DNA of 42,126 nt, taken from an uncultured Blautia sp. GTDB lineage: Bacteria > Bacillota > Clostridia > Lachnospirales > Lachnospiraceae. Within the stretch, counting starts at the first letter, position 1. Every line of letters starts with the position of its first letter. A model generated the notes under the pieces. The model searched no databases and was not told the DNA's origin. It saw nothing but the letters and a program-made list of their open reading frames with translations. The DNA lies in assembly GCA_900547615.1 (NCBI GenBank), contig URHH01000009.1:1-42126 (forward strand). Reading direction: 5' to 3'. The position numbers were made by a program, and so were the translations under genes. Shown here one piece after another: positions 17,125-26,488 of this stretch.

Positions 17125-19134
17125 TTATTCCTCCGTCTGTTCTTTCACAGGGAGTATTTCTTCCGGTCCTGTTGTCTCTGAATCCGGTTCTTCTTTTTTC
17201 TCAGATTCTGAAAGATCCAGATCATCAAGATTTTCAGGAATTTCCATTCCTTTTTCCACAGCCCGGAAAATCTTCATAAATTCTTTTCCCGTAATGGTTT
17301 CTTTGCGGATCAGATAATCTGCAATCTTGTCAAGCGCCTCTCTGTGCCCTCCGATCAGACGCTTCGACTCATCATAGGAACGATGGAGAAGTTCCATTAC
17401 CTCATGGTCAACCTCCGTAGCCGTATCGTCGCCGCAGTTTAACACTGCACGACCGCTCAAATACTGATCTTCCTGTGTGGCAAGTCCCATAAGACCGAAG
17501 CGCTCAGACATTCCGTACTGGGTGATCATGGCGCGTGCCACTTTTGTTGCCTGCTCAATATCGTTTGCAGCACCTGTTGTCACGGTGTCAAACACAAGCT
17601 CCTCTGCCGCTCTTCCTCCCAGATAGCCCACAAGCATTGCCTCCAGTTCCTTCTGAGTGTTGAGATATTTCTCTTCCTCAGGGACCTGCATAACGTAGCC
17701 GAGCGCTCCCATTGTACGGGGGACAATGGTGATTTTCTGTACAGGCTCCGCGTCTTTCTGCAGCGCGCTTACAAGAGCATGTCCAACCTCGTGGTAAGAG
17801 ACAATTTTTCTTTCCTGTGTACTCAAAATGCGGTCTTTCTTTTCTTTACCCACAAGAACTACTTCCACAGACTCCAGAAGGTCTTTCTGAGAAACGGCTT
17901 TTCTTCCGTTCTTTACTGCAAGAATGGCAGCCTCGTTGATCATATTTGCAAGATCGGAACCGACGGCTCCTGAAGTTGCAAGGGCAATCGCCTCAAAATC
18001 CACGGTATCATCAAGAAGCACATCTTTTGCATGTACCTTCAAAATATCAATACGGCCCTTTAAATCAGGACGGTCCACAATCACACGTCTGTCAAAACGT
18101 CCCGGGCGGAGAAGAGCAGGATCAAGCACCTCCGGACGGTTTGTTGCCGCAAGGATCAAAAGACCTTTTGAAGTATCAAATCCGTCCATTTCTGCAAGGA
18201 GCTGATTCAAGGTCTGTTCTCTCTCATCATTTCCGCCGCCGTATCTGGAATCTCGACTCTTTCCGATGGCGTCGATCTCATCGATAAAAACGATACACGG
18301 CGCGTTCTTCTTCGCTTCCTCAAAAAGGTCGCGGACACGCGATGCGCCCACACCTACAAACATTTCCACAAACTCGGAACCGGAAAGAGAGAAAAACGGC
18401 ACATGCGCCTCTCCTGCCACAGCCTTGGCAAGAAGAGTTTTTCCTGTTCCCGGAGGTCCCACAAGAAGCGCTCCTTTGGGAAGCTTTGCTCCGATAGTTG
18501 TATATTTTCCGGGATTATGAAGAAAATCCACAACCTCCTGAAGAGATTCTTTTGCCTCATCCTGACCTGCCACATCTTTAAATGTAATGCCTGTTTCCTT
18601 CTGAATGTAAGCCTTTGCGCGGCTTTTGCCAACGCCGCCCATCATTCCGCCGCCTTTATTCATACGGCGCATAAAGAAGGTAAGCATTCCGAAAAGAAGA
18701 ATCGTGGGAAGCAGAACGCTTAACATGGTTGCGAGAAAGCCTCCTAACGCGTCCGGCGGCTCTGATTTAAAAATAATATCAGTTCCCTCCAGGCGTTTTG
18801 TGAGAGCCGTCTCATCTTCCATCTGATTGGTATAATATGTCCGCTCCTGGAATGCGTTTTTCTGATTTTTCGGAACAATCGTAACGATTTCAGAACCAAC
18901 CTCCAGGGTAACTTCTTTTATCTGATCTTTCTCGACCATTTCAATAAACTTGTCGTATGTGATCTCACTTGATCCGTCTTTCAGCATATTTGTAAAAAGG
19001 CTGAAGCACACAAGAGTCACAATCAGACATATTAAAAACGCCAGTATAGACTGGTGATTTTTATTGGGACCCTGTTTTCCCGGTCCCTGCTCCGGGCGGT
19101 TTGGATCCCGGTTATTATCTCTGTTATTGTCCAT
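17125..19134 (-). CDS. ftsH: ATP-dependent zinc metalloprotease FtsH
   Basis: Membrane-anchored AAA+ protease that degrades misassembled membrane proteins and regulators. The 669-residue protein has a polar Asn-rich N-terminus, a membrane segment (about 28-50), an FtsH-type extracytoplasmic domain and a second membrane segment (about 132-155). The AAA+ domain has Walker A GPPGTGKT (226-233), Walker B IVFIDEIDAIG and the second region of homology TNRPEVLDPALLRPGRFDRR. The zinc site HEVGH is at 448-452. I chose the ATG at 19134 because AGGAGG lies 6 bases upstream. An earlier in-frame ATG at 19194 lies upstream of the predicted promoter -10. The C-terminal tail is acidic. Confidence 0.96.
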   Translation of the reverse strand: MDNNRDNNRDPNRPEQGPGKQGPNKNHQSILAFLICLIVTLVCFSLFTNMLKDGSSEITYDKFIEMVEKDQIKEVTLEVGSEIVTIVPKNQKNAFQERTYYTNQMEDETALTKRLEGTDIIFKSEPPDALGGFLATMLSVLLPTILLFGMLTFFMRRMNKGGGMMGGVGKSRAKAYIQKETGITFKDVAGQDEAKESLQEVVDFLHNPGKYTTIGAKLPKGALLVGPPGTGKTLLAKAVAGEAHVPFFSLSGSEFVEMFVGVGASRVRDLFEEAKKNAPCIVFIDEIDAIGKSRDSRYGGGNDEREQTLNQLLAEMDGFDTSKGLLILAATNRPEVLDPALLRPGRFDRRVIVDRPDLKGRIDILKVHAKDVLLDDTVDFEAIALATSGAVGSDLANMINEAAILAVKNGRKAVSQKDLLESVEVVLVGKEKKDRILSTQERKIVSYHEVGHALVSALQKDAEPVQKITIVPRTMGALGYVMQVPEEEKYLNTQKELEAMLVGYLGGRAAEELVFDTVTTGAANDIEQATKVARAMITQYGMSERFGLMGLATQEDQYLSGRAVLNCGDDTATEVDHEVMELLHRSYDESKRLIGGHREALDKIADYLIRKETITGKEFMKIFRAVEKGMEIPENLDDLDLSESEKKEEPDSETTGPEEILPVKEQTEE

Positions 19135-19162
19135 CTCATTCCTCCTATTGTTGTCCTTTCTT

Positions 19163-19191
19163 ATTATAAGGAGAAATTGTATATAAATCAA
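19163..19191 (-). promoter_or_regulatory. Promoter of ftsH
   Basis: Minus strand: TTGATT (plus-strand AATCAA, 19186-19191), 17 bases, TATAAT (plus-strand ATTATA, 19163-19168). This leaves a leader of about 20 bases to the ATG at 19134, which supports that start choice. Confidence 0.65.
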
Positions 19192-19238
19192 CAAGGAAAT
19201 CTCACTTTCCTCCTGTTTCCGAATATTTTTAAAAAAAA

Positions 19239-19269
19239 TTCACACAAATTTCCGGATTTGTAGTATACT
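19239..19269 (+). promoter_or_regulatory. Probable promoter of the DUF1846 gene
   Basis: A -10 TATACT at 19264-19269 is preceded, with a long 19-base spacer, by TTCACA (19239-19244). The leader to the ATG is about 55 bases. A second TTGACA-like hexamer (CTGACA, 19288-19293) with TATATA 17 bases on would start transcription too close to the RBS, so I favour the first. Confidence 0.4.
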
Positions 19270-19331
19270 AGAAAGAGTATTTTTTAACTGACACGTGTTA
19301 CTTTATATTTTATATAAGAAAGGAAAAACAA

Positions 19332-20810
19332 ATGAAGATTGGATTTGACAACGCAAAATACCTGAAAATGCAGTCTGAGCATATCCGGGAACGTATCAGC
19401 CAGTTTGGCAACAAGCTCTACCTGGAATTCGGCGGAAAGCTTTTTGACGATTACCATGCCTCCAGAGTTCTTCCTGGATTTGAACCGGACAGCAAGCTCC
19501 GTATGCTAATGCAGCTTTCCGATCAGGCGGAAATTGTGATTGTGATCAGCGCAGACGACATTGACAAAAATAAAGTCCGTGGAGACCTCGGCATTACCTA
19601 CGATGTTGACGTACTCCGTCTCATTGATGAGTTCACAGCCCGGGGACTGTATGTGGGAAGCGTTTGCATCACCCAGTATTCCGGTCAGGAGGGAGCTGAT
19701 ACCTTCCGCAAACATCTGGAGAAACTTGGAATCCGTGTATATACACATTACACAATACCGGGATACCCAAGCAATACCGCTCTGATTGTAAGCGATGACG
19801 GTTACGGAAAAAATGATTATATCGAGACAACCCGTCCCCTTGTAGTGATCACGGCGCCGGGACCGGGAAGCGGAAAAATGGCCACCTGCCTTTCACAGCT
19901 TTACCACGATTATAAAAGAGGAATCTCTGCCGGATATGCAAAGTTTGAAACCTTCCCCATCTGGAATATTCCTTTAAAACACCCTGTAAACCTTGCATAT
20001 GAGGCAGCTACAGCAGACTTAAACGACGTGAATATGATCGACCCCTTCCATCTGGAAGCATACGGGGAGACAACAGTAAACTATAACCGTGATGTGGAAA
20101 TCTTCCCTGTTCTTCAGGCAATGTTCGAAAAAATCATCGGAGAATGCCCGTACAAATCTCCTACAGATATGGGCGTAAATATGGCGGGGAACTGTATCAT
20201 TGATGACGAAGCCTGCAAAGAAGCTTCCAGACAGGAAATCATCCGCCGTTATTATAAGAGCATGAATGCCCTTGCTTCCGGAAACGGAAAAGAGGATGAA
20301 GTATTTAAAATCGAACTTCTCTTAAAACAGGCACACGCTTCTCTGGAAGACAGAAAAGTAGTTCCTGCCGCTCTTGAAATGGAAGAAAAAACAGGCGCTC
20401 CTGCTGCCGCTCTTGAGCTTCCTGACGGAAAAATCGTATGGGGAAAAACTTCAGAACTTCTGGGCGCATCCTCCGCTCTTCTTTTAAATGCCTTAAAAGA
20501 ACTGGCAGGTATTGACCACAAACATCATGTGATTTCCCCGGATGCGCTCCGCCCGATTCAGGAACTGAAAACAAAATATCTAGGAAGCAAAAATCCCCGT
20601 CTCCACTCTGACGAGACATTGATCGCACTTTCCATAAGCGCGGCAAACAATCCGGAAGCCCGACTTGCCCTGGAGCAGATTGCAAACTTAAAAGGCTGCC
20701 AGGCGCATACTTCCGTTATGCTTTCTTCCGTAGATATTCAGGCTTTCCGAAAACTGGGAATTGAGCTGACCTGCGAACCGAAATTTGAAAAAGAAAAGAA
20801 ATATATGTAA
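19332..20810 (+). CDS. DUF1846 family protein of unknown function
   Basis: A 492-residue cytosolic protein of the DUF1846 family. It begins MKIGFDNAKYLKMQSEHI and contains ITAPGPGSGKMATCLSQLYHDY (about 175-196), a glycine-rich loop resembling a nucleotide-binding segment. The stretch PFHLEAYGETTVNYNRDVE is followed by a largely helical, alanine-rich C-terminal third. The family is conserved in Firmicutes and some other bacteria at this length. I do not know a demonstrated reaction. AGAAAGGAAAA precedes the ATG. It is a single-gene unit, divergent from ftsH and closed by a bidirectional terminator shared with galE. Confidence 0.88.
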   Translation: MKIGFDNAKYLKMQSEHIRERISQFGNKLYLEFGGKLFDDYHASRVLPGFEPDSKLRMLMQLSDQAEIVIVISADDIDKNKVRGDLGITYDVDVLRLIDEFTARGLYVGSVCITQYSGQEGADTFRKHLEKLGIRVYTHYTIPGYPSNTALIVSDDGYGKNDYIETTRPLVVITAPGPGSGKMATCLSQLYHDYKRGISAGYAKFETFPIWNIPLKHPVNLAYEAATADLNDVNMIDPFHLEAYGETTVNYNRDVEIFPVLQAMFEKIIGECPYKSPTDMGVNMAGNCIIDDEACKEASRQEIIRRYYKSMNALASGNGKEDEVFKIELLLKQAHASLEDRKVVPAALEMEEKTGAPAAALELPDGKIVWGKTSELLGASSALLLNALKELAGIDHKHHVISPDALRPIQELKTKYLGSKNPRLHSDETLIALSISAANNPEARLALEQIANLKGCQAHTSVMLSSVDIQAFRKLGIELTCEPKFEKEKKYM

Positions 20811-20833
20811 TTTTATTCTGTAAATACTCAGAA

Positions 20834-20869
20834 AAAACCGGAAAATGACAAATCGCATTTTCCGGTTTT
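20834..20869. terminator. Bidirectional intrinsic terminator between the DUF1846 gene and galE
   Basis: AAAACCGGAAAATG (20834-20847) and CATTTTCCGGTTTT (20856-20869) are perfectly complementary around an 8-base loop. The plus strand continues CTTATTTT and the minus strand TTCTGAG after the terminal T run, so it can end both converging transcripts. Confidence 0.88.
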
Positions 20870-20888
20870 CTTATTTTATCTTTTATTC

Positions 20889-21905
20889 TTAATCATCGTA
20901 TCCGTTTGGATTGTTGGACTGCCATCTCCAGGAGTCCTCGCACATTTCACGAATATCATTCTCTGCTTTCCATCCAAGCTCACGCTCTGCTTTGGACGCG
21001 TCAGCATAGCAGGTAGCAATATCGCCAGGACGGCGGTCTTTGATCACATACGGAACCTTCACGCCTGTAGCTGCCTCGAAGTTCTTTACAATATCAAGAA
21101 CACTGTAGCCTTTTCCTGTTCCCAGGTTGTAAATGCTTAATCCGGAATTGTCCTCAATTTTCTTAAGGGCTTTTACATGACCTTTCGCAAGGTCTACTAC
21201 GTGAATATAATCTCTTACTCCAGTTCCGTCCGGTGTGTCGTAATCGTTTCCGAACACGCCGAGTTCTTTCAGCTTTCCTACTGCAACCTGTGTTACATAC
21301 GGCATCAGGTTATTCGGAATACCATTTGGATTTTCGCCGATTGTACCGCTCTTATGCGCACCGATCGGATTGAAGTAACGAAGGAGAACTACATTCCACT
21401 CCGGATCTGCCTTCTGAATGTCTGTAAGGATCTGCTCCAGCATGGATTTTGTCCAGCCATACGGATTTGTACACTGACCCTTCGGACACTCCTCTGTGAT
21501 CGGAATGATTGCAGGGTCGCCGTATACTGTTGCAGAAGAAGAGAAAATAATATTTTTTACATTATGTTTTCTCATAACATCTACGAGAGTTAAAGTACCT
21601 GCAATATTATTTTCATAATACTCCCACGGTTTTGCCACAGATTCTCCAACTGCTTTTAAACCAGCGAAATGAATGCAGGAATCAATGTTTTCCTTATCGA
21701 AAATTTCATTTAAAGCATCACGGTCAAGAATGTCGGCTTTGTAGAACTTTACCGGTTTTCCTGTAAGCTTTTCCACTCTTTTCAGGGACTTCTCGCTGGA
21801 ATTACTCAAGTTGTCAAGAACCACTACATCATAACCTGCGTTCTGCAGTTCTACTACTGTATGCGATCCAATGTAGCCTGCTCCGCCTGTCACTAAAATT
21901 GCCAT
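20889..21905 (-). CDS. galE: UDP-glucose 4-epimerase
   Basis: Interconverts UDP-Glc and UDP-Gal (and often UDP-GlcNAc/GalNAc), using tightly bound NAD. The 338-residue extended-SDR protein has the Rossmann motif TGGAGYIGSH at its N-terminus, FSSSATVYG with the catalytic serine region, and YGWTK supplying the YxxxK pair (preceded by NP). GTGKGYSVLDIV and RRPGDIATCYAD follow. It lies 50 bases behind a NahK-like kinase and a sugar nucleotidyltransferase. This fits a salvage route in which a sugar-1-phosphate becomes a UDP-sugar that GalE epimerises. A strong RBS (AGGAGGAGAAGG) precedes the ATG. Confidence 0.95.
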   Translation of the reverse strand: MAILVTGGAGYIGSHTVVELQNAGYDVVVLDNLSNSSEKSLKRVEKLTGKPVKFYKADILDRDALNEIFDKENIDSCIHFAGLKAVGESVAKPWEYYENNIAGTLTLVDVMRKHNVKNIIFSSSATVYGDPAIIPITEECPKGQCTNPYGWTKSMLEQILTDIQKADPEWNVVLLRYFNPIGAHKSGTIGENPNGIPNNLMPYVTQVAVGKLKELGVFGNDYDTPDGTGVRDYIHVVDLAKGHVKALKKIEDNSGLSIYNLGTGKGYSVLDIVKNFEAATGVKVPYVIKDRRPGDIATCYADASKAERELGWKAENDIREMCEDSWRWQSNNPNGYDD

Positions 21906-21955
21906 AACCTTCTCCTCCTGGTTTATATTTTATTTCTTACGTTTCTATCTTACCA

Positions 21956-23056
21956 CTATTTATATTTTTTTACAATAGCTTTCATCTGCGGAAGTTTTTC
22001 TTCCATGTCTTTTACAAGCTTGAACTGTGTTCTGCAGCGATCAAGATTATGACCTTCCCTGTGAATTTTAAAGTAATGATCCCCTTCCAGATAATCGGTA
22101 AGGAAGCGCATTCCACATTCAAATGTCATAAGCATCGCGCCCATTGGAAGCATATCCAGCTCAAGCTCCGTAAGAGCGCCGCCGCATCCCTCGATAAAGC
22201 CTTTTACATATACTTCGTAGAGATGAAGATCACAGGAGATTTTTGATAAATCCTGCTCGTCCTCTGCGCCTGTACTTGCTCCGAATCGAATGGAATCACC
22301 GAAATCATTTACAGAAAGTCCCGGCATAACCGTGTCCAGGTCGATGACGCAGATTGCTTTTCCAGTCTCATCATCTATCATGATGTTATTAAGTTTTGTA
22401 TCATTGTGGGTAACACGAAGAGGAAGCTTTCCCTCTGCCTGAAGATCACATAACGTATGGGCGAGTTTCTCTCTCTCCATCACAAAGCGGATTTCTTCCT
22501 GTACGCTCTCTGCTCTTTTGCAGGCATCTTCCTCCACCGCTTTTTTAAACTTTGCAAACCGGTCTACTGTGTTGTGGAAATCTTTAATTGTTTCATGGAG
22601 CGTTTCTGCCGGATAATCTGCAAGCAGTCCCTGGAAATGTCCGAATGCCACTGCGCTCTGGTAAAAATCTTCCTCTGTCTCTACCTGATCGTAAGATGTT
22701 GCGTTTTCAATGAAAAGATATACTCTCCAGTATTCTCCCATTGAGTCCTTATAATATGGAGAACCCTCCTTATCGTTGACAAGATTCAGAGTTTCTCTCT
22801 CTACATCTCCGCCGTTTTCCAGGATTTTTTTCTTAAGCCATGAAGTTACATTGCTTACGTTTTCCATCAGCTCTTCCGGTTTTGTGAAGATACTCTTATT
22901 CATTCGCTGAAGAATATATCTCTTTGTTCCTCCGTCTACATCGTAAGTAAGACGGAAGGTATCGTTAATATGTCCGCTTCCATAAGGAATACATTCTTTT
23001 AAAGTTCCCGGAAAATCAAATTTTCCAATGACTTCCATAATCTCTTTGTTTTCCAC
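21956..23056 (-). CDS. NahK-like sugar 1-kinase (aminoglycoside phosphotransferase fold)
   Basis: The 366-residue protein resembles bifidobacterial N-acetylhexosamine 1-kinase. It has an N-terminal GSGHINDTFR nucleotide loop (about 26-35), YILQRMNKSIF, catalytic-loop THNDTKLNNIM and the metal site VIDLDTVMPG. Such enzymes phosphorylate GlcNAc/GalNAc at C1; the sugar here is not proven. The start is GTG at 23056, directly after the TAA of the preceding nucleotidyltransferase gene, with GGGAGGAAG inside that gene's end. The two are thus translationally coupled, supporting a kinase-to-nucleotidyltransferase route. An ATG at 23038 is an alternative start with a weaker RBS. Also seen annotated as mucin-desulfatase-like, a weaker label. 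Confidence 0.85.
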   Translation of the reverse strand: MENKEIMEVIGKFDFPGTLKECIPYGSGHINDTFRLTYDVDGGTKRYILQRMNKSIFTKPEELMENVSNVTSWLKKKILENGGDVERETLNLVNDKEGSPYYKDSMGEYWRVYLFIENATSYDQVETEEDFYQSAVAFGHFQGLLADYPAETLHETIKDFHNTVDRFAKFKKAVEEDACKRAESVQEEIRFVMEREKLAHTLCDLQAEGKLPLRVTHNDTKLNNIMIDDETGKAICVIDLDTVMPGLSVNDFGDSIRFGASTGAEDEQDLSKISCDLHLYEVYVKGFIEGCGGALTELELDMLPMGAMLMTFECGMRFLTDYLEGDHYFKIHREGHNLDRCRTQFKLVKDMEEKLPQMKAIVKKYK

Positions 23057-23983
23057 TTATGCTTCCTCCCAAAGTTTCTGAGGATACAGTCCCTCATCTT
23101 TCAGTTTCTGGATCGCCGCAACTACAACCGGCTTGTCTTCTTTGTAAGTAACGCCGTACCACTTATCCATAGACTTGAGCACCTTTACTGTTGCTTTTTT
23201 CTCAGTTAAAAGCTCATCTACAACAAACGGCAGGAAATATTCGCATTTCAGCGGATTTCCCTCCAGATTCTCGTCCAGGAATTTTGCAAATCTGTCTTTT
23301 AATTCTTTCAGTATGCTTGCAGAAAATCCCCACATATTCATGGATACTGTGCTTCCTTCCGGAATTTCCACCCATGTCTTTCCATCGTCTTCTGTGTAGG
23401 CAGCTCCGCCTTCTCTCTTCTCAATATGAGTACGCTCATTGATTTTTACAAGATGACCTTCCTCATCCGTCACACAGACGCCTCTTGCCACATGGCCGTT
23501 ATCTGTAAGTGTATTCTCCAGCTTATATCCAACCATCATGTAGCTGTATGTATCTCCGTCTTCATTTTGGGAAAGGAAATCGTATGCCATCTGGAAAGCA
23601 TGGCTTCCATAATAATCATCTGCATTAATAACAGCAAATGGTCCGTCCACCTCGTCCAGGCAGCTCAAAATCGCATGACCTGTTCCCCAGGGTTTTACAC
23701 GTCCTTCCGGAACGCTGTATCCTTCCGGAAGATTGTTCAGATTCTGGAAAACATAGGCAACTTCAACGATTTTGCTCATTCTGTCGCCAATGGCTGCTTT
23801 AAAATCCGCTTCATTTTCTTTCTTAATGATAAAGACCACTTTTTTAAAGCCGGCTCTCACTGCATCATAAATGGAAAAATCCATAATAATGTGTCCTTCT
23901 TTGTCAACAGGATCGATCTGTTTTAATCCGCCATATCGACTGCCCATACCTGCTGCCATAACTACTAATACTGGTTTCTTCAT
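23057..23983 (-). CDS. Sugar-phosphate nucleotidyltransferase
   Basis: A 308-residue member of the NTP_transferase family. It has the nucleotide loop VMAAGMGSRYGGLKQ (about 8-22), GTGHAILSC and the metal-binding NADDYYG. It probably joins the sugar-1-phosphate made by the adjacent NahK-like kinase to UTP, giving substrate for GalE; this is inferred from the zero-gap coupling and gene order. In bifidobacterial lacto-N-biose clusters a GalT-type uridylyltransferase fills this slot, so this looks like a functional replacement. It lacks the hexapeptide-repeat acyltransferase domain of GlmU. Confidence 0.85.
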   Translation of the reverse strand: MKKPVLVVMAAGMGSRYGGLKQIDPVDKEGHIIMDFSIYDAVRAGFKKVVFIIKKENEADFKAAIGDRMSKIVEVAYVFQNLNNLPEGYSVPEGRVKPWGTGHAILSCLDEVDGPFAVINADDYYGSHAFQMAYDFLSQNEDGDTYSYMMVGYKLENTLTDNGHVARGVCVTDEEGHLVKINERTHIEKREGGAAYTEDDGKTWVEIPEGSTVSMNMWGFSASILKELKDRFAKFLDENLEGNPLKCEYFLPFVVDELLTEKKATVKVLKSMDKWYGVTYKEDKPVVVAAIQKLKDEGLYPQKLWEEA

Positions 23984-24058
23984 AATACAACTTCCCTTCT
24001 GTCTTTTATGATTTCTTAAAATAATCTTAGCATTTTGATATAATTAGTCTTTGCACGA

Positions 24059-26269
24059 TTATTCCTTACTTTTGCATATACGGTATTTTATCATATCTTG
24101 CGTTCCTGTCCGTATTTTCCCGCCTTCCAGAGATTCTTCCACGACTTCTCCAAAAATCTCCAGAGAAACCGTCCGGGACTTTTCTGAGCGGATTTTCCAG
24201 GTAAGGATACCGTCTTCTATCTTTGCGCTGCACATAAGCCCGTTTTCTCCGCGGAAGTTTTCAAAAGAAACTTCTTTTTCTTTCCACTCCTCCGGAATAG
24301 CAGGGAAAAGACGGATTTTTCCATCTTTCATCTGAAAAAGCATTTCCTGCAGAGCATCTGCGCCAAACATATTTCCCTCCAGCGTAAAGGGGCGGTACGT
24401 AAAATCTGAATATCCCTTTTTCTGAAAATCTCCGTTTAAGTGAAAACCATTAGGACCACAGAAATATTTCCAGAAAATATTCAGATATTCTGCGGCTTTT
24501 TCCCCGTTCCCCTGCAGAGCATATAAATGCGCCATCCAGGTGAATGTATAACCTACCCATTGCCCTGTGCCGAGACGTTCATAATCCTTTATTACCGCGT
24601 CAATGATTTCCCTGCCCTCTCCCTCACAGGAAATTAAGCCGAGAGGAGAGACAGCGATAGCATTGGAAAAATGACGATGCGATTCCTCAAGACTCTCATC
24701 CGGAGAAAGCATAAGAACCTTCTTTTCGTTTACAGCAAGTTTTGGAAGTCTTTTTCTTATCTCCTTCCATTTTTCTTCCATAGGATCTTTCAGAAGAATG
24801 CTGTATTTTTCCAGAGATTCATAAAGATTTAGCAGAAGAGCCAGATCATAATTGCTCATCGGGGTAAGCCATGCCTTTTCTGTATCATCATGAATTTCCG
24901 GCGAACTGGACACAGGAAGCGAAAGCGTTCCGTCATCTCTCTCCTCCAGAAGCTCCCCGAGAAAAATCCCTGTTTCTTTCATATACGGGTATGCTCTCTC
25001 TCTTAAAAATTCCGCGTCTCCCGTATAACGATAATATTCTCCGAATCCGTGGGCAAGCCACGCCTGGTTTGCGGGAGAAAGAGAGTACATAGGCCAGCCT
25101 CCCAGAGGCTTGCCGTCAATTGTCATCACGCCGGGAAGACAGCACCCCCGGACATGGTAAAATTCTTTGGCAAATCGTTTTCCCTCTTCCAGCAGCTCCC
25201 ATAAAAAGTCAAGAAATGCTTTTCCCTCCTCCAGATGGTTTGCTTTTAAGTAATGTGTGTAAGAAAGCTCCGTATTTAAGTCATGATGGTAATCGCCTTT
25301 CCAGGGAGGAAGCGTTCCGTCGTCTGCCGTCCACACTCCCTGAAGCGGCATAGGCGCACATCCTTCTCTTGATGCAGAGGCAAAGAGATAATTTGCCATA
25401 TACCACTGCTTCTCCATAAATTTATCAGGCAGGGATATGCTGCTCTCACCAAAGTAATGTTCCCACCAGGCTTCATGCTCCCTGAAAAACTCTTTTTCCG
25501 CTTTCTGCGCTGCCTGGAGCAGAGATTTCTTTCCGTCAGAAAGCCAGTTCTCTCCGTCTTCTGAAGAAAGTATTTTCCACAGGATTCTTGTCCTTTCGCA
25601 GCTTTTTTCCACCAGCATTACAATGCCGTAGGAAAACTCTTCATTTACAGGCTGTATAAACCACTGAAGGTTCTGTTCCTCTCCGCGGCAGGCAGGCGGA
25701 TACTTAAGCTCTTTTAAGGTTCCCTGAGAAATTTCCCTCTCCTCTTCCCGGTAGACATACTCTTTCTCCGTTCCTTTTTCCCCGAAGTCCGGAGAGAGAA
25801 GCTCTGCTGAAAAAGAATCTTCCGGCGCACAAACCTCAATAACGCCAATGTGTCTGACTGCATGAACCCAGGTCTTTATCCTGAGTGGAGATTTCTCATC
25901 TCCAAGCTTCATTTCTGCCACAGCTTTTCCAAGAGAAAGACTGGAACGAACCTCTCCTTTTATATCCGGAAAACGGATAATAATTTTTCCCGCAGGAAGT
26001 TTTGTAGGGGTTGGATAATAATAGGGAGCATCGAAAATTTCACGAATCTTTTTTACGTTCCCCTCTTTGGCAAGGCTCACAAGATTTTCGTAAGTAAAAT
26101 CCTCTCTCTGCTCCCATAAAACTGTTTTATCCCATATATCTGTGCGGTCAAGACTGAACCGCATTTCTCGCGGTTCTCCCCAACAGAGACAGCCGCATTT
26201 TCCACTTCCCAGCGGGACGGCTTCGTCCCACCGGGAAATGCTCTTTTCCCATTTATAAAATGTATTCAT
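24059..26269 (-). CDS. GH95-like glycoside hydrolase, intracellular, divergent
   Basis: A 736-residue enzyme without signal peptide. The N-terminal beta-sandwich begins with WDEAVPLGSGKCGCLCWG, the GH95 opening pattern. The (alpha/alpha)6 barrel follows, with LQGVWTADDG-TLPPWKGDYHHDLNTELSY (302-337), SSSPE (454-458), HRHFSN (531-536) and PFTLEGNMFGADALQEML (627-644), closing with LFPAIPEEWKEKEV. GH95 enzymes are mostly alpha-1,2-L-fucosidases or alpha-L-galactosidases. Compared from memory with the family, the paired Asn before the barrel is Asp330/Asn332, and the usual Asp of the IDGN motif is Glu631. Specificity is therefore uncertain. I chose the ATG at 26269; a GTG at 26284 overlaps the preceding stop and could couple translation. 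Confidence 0.8.
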   Translation of the reverse strand: MNTFYKWEKSISRWDEAVPLGSGKCGCLCWGEPREMRFSLDRTDIWDKTVLWEQREDFTYENLVSLAKEGNVKKIREIFDAPYYYPTPTKLPAGKIIIRFPDIKGEVRSSLSLGKAVAEMKLGDEKSPLRIKTWVHAVRHIGVIEVCAPEDSFSAELLSPDFGEKGTEKEYVYREEEREISQGTLKELKYPPACRGEEQNLQWFIQPVNEEFSYGIVMLVEKSCERTRILWKILSSEDGENWLSDGKKSLLQAAQKAEKEFFREHEAWWEHYFGESSISLPDKFMEKQWYMANYLFASASREGCAPMPLQGVWTADDGTLPPWKGDYHHDLNTELSYTHYLKANHLEEGKAFLDFLWELLEEGKRFAKEFYHVRGCCLPGVMTIDGKPLGGWPMYSLSPANQAWLAHGFGEYYRYTGDAEFLRERAYPYMKETGIFLGELLEERDDGTLSLPVSSSPEIHDDTEKAWLTPMSNYDLALLLNLYESLEKYSILLKDPMEEKWKEIRKRLPKLAVNEKKVLMLSPDESLEESHRHFSNAIAVSPLGLISCEGEGREIIDAVIKDYERLGTGQWVGYTFTWMAHLYALQGNGEKAAEYLNIFWKYFCGPNGFHLNGDFQKKGYSDFTYRPFTLEGNMFGADALQEMLFQMKDGKIRLFPAIPEEWKEKEVSFENFRGENGLMCSAKIEDGILTWKIRSEKSRTVSLEIFGEVVEESLEGGKIRTGTQDMIKYRICKSKE

Positions 26270-26280
26270 ATTATAAACTC

Positions 26281-26460
26281 TCACTTAAATTTTCTGTTAT
26301 AACGGTACAGAAGGAAAAGAAGTCCTGCAAGACCAAGAAGCATCACCATGAGCCCCTGGACTCCAACATTTTTCTGTCCCATTACTACAAGTGCCACACA
26401 CACAATAAAAAATACAACAGACAGAAGTGTGGTCAGTATATTTTTCGTTCTCTCGTTCAT
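26281..26460 (-). CDS. DUF6903-like 59-residue membrane protein
   Basis: A short gene between the second permease and the hydrolase. The product begins MNERTKNILTTLLSVVFF, has two hydrophobic segments (about 8-28 and 33-52) joined by MGQKNVGVQG, and ends with a basic YRYNRKFK. GGAGGTAAATAGA precedes the ATG. It starts 28 bases after the permease stop, and its TGA touches the hydrolase start. Small proteins of this type (DUF6903, recalled) recur next to CUT1 sugar permeases in Lachnospiraceae. The function is unknown; an accessory subunit of the transporter is a guess. Confidence 0.82.
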   Translation of the reverse strand: MNERTKNILTTLLSVVFFIVCVALVVMGQKNVGVQGLMVMLLGLAGLLFLLYRYNRKFK

Positions 26461-26488
26461 TCTATTTACCTCCAGTTCAGGAACAAAC

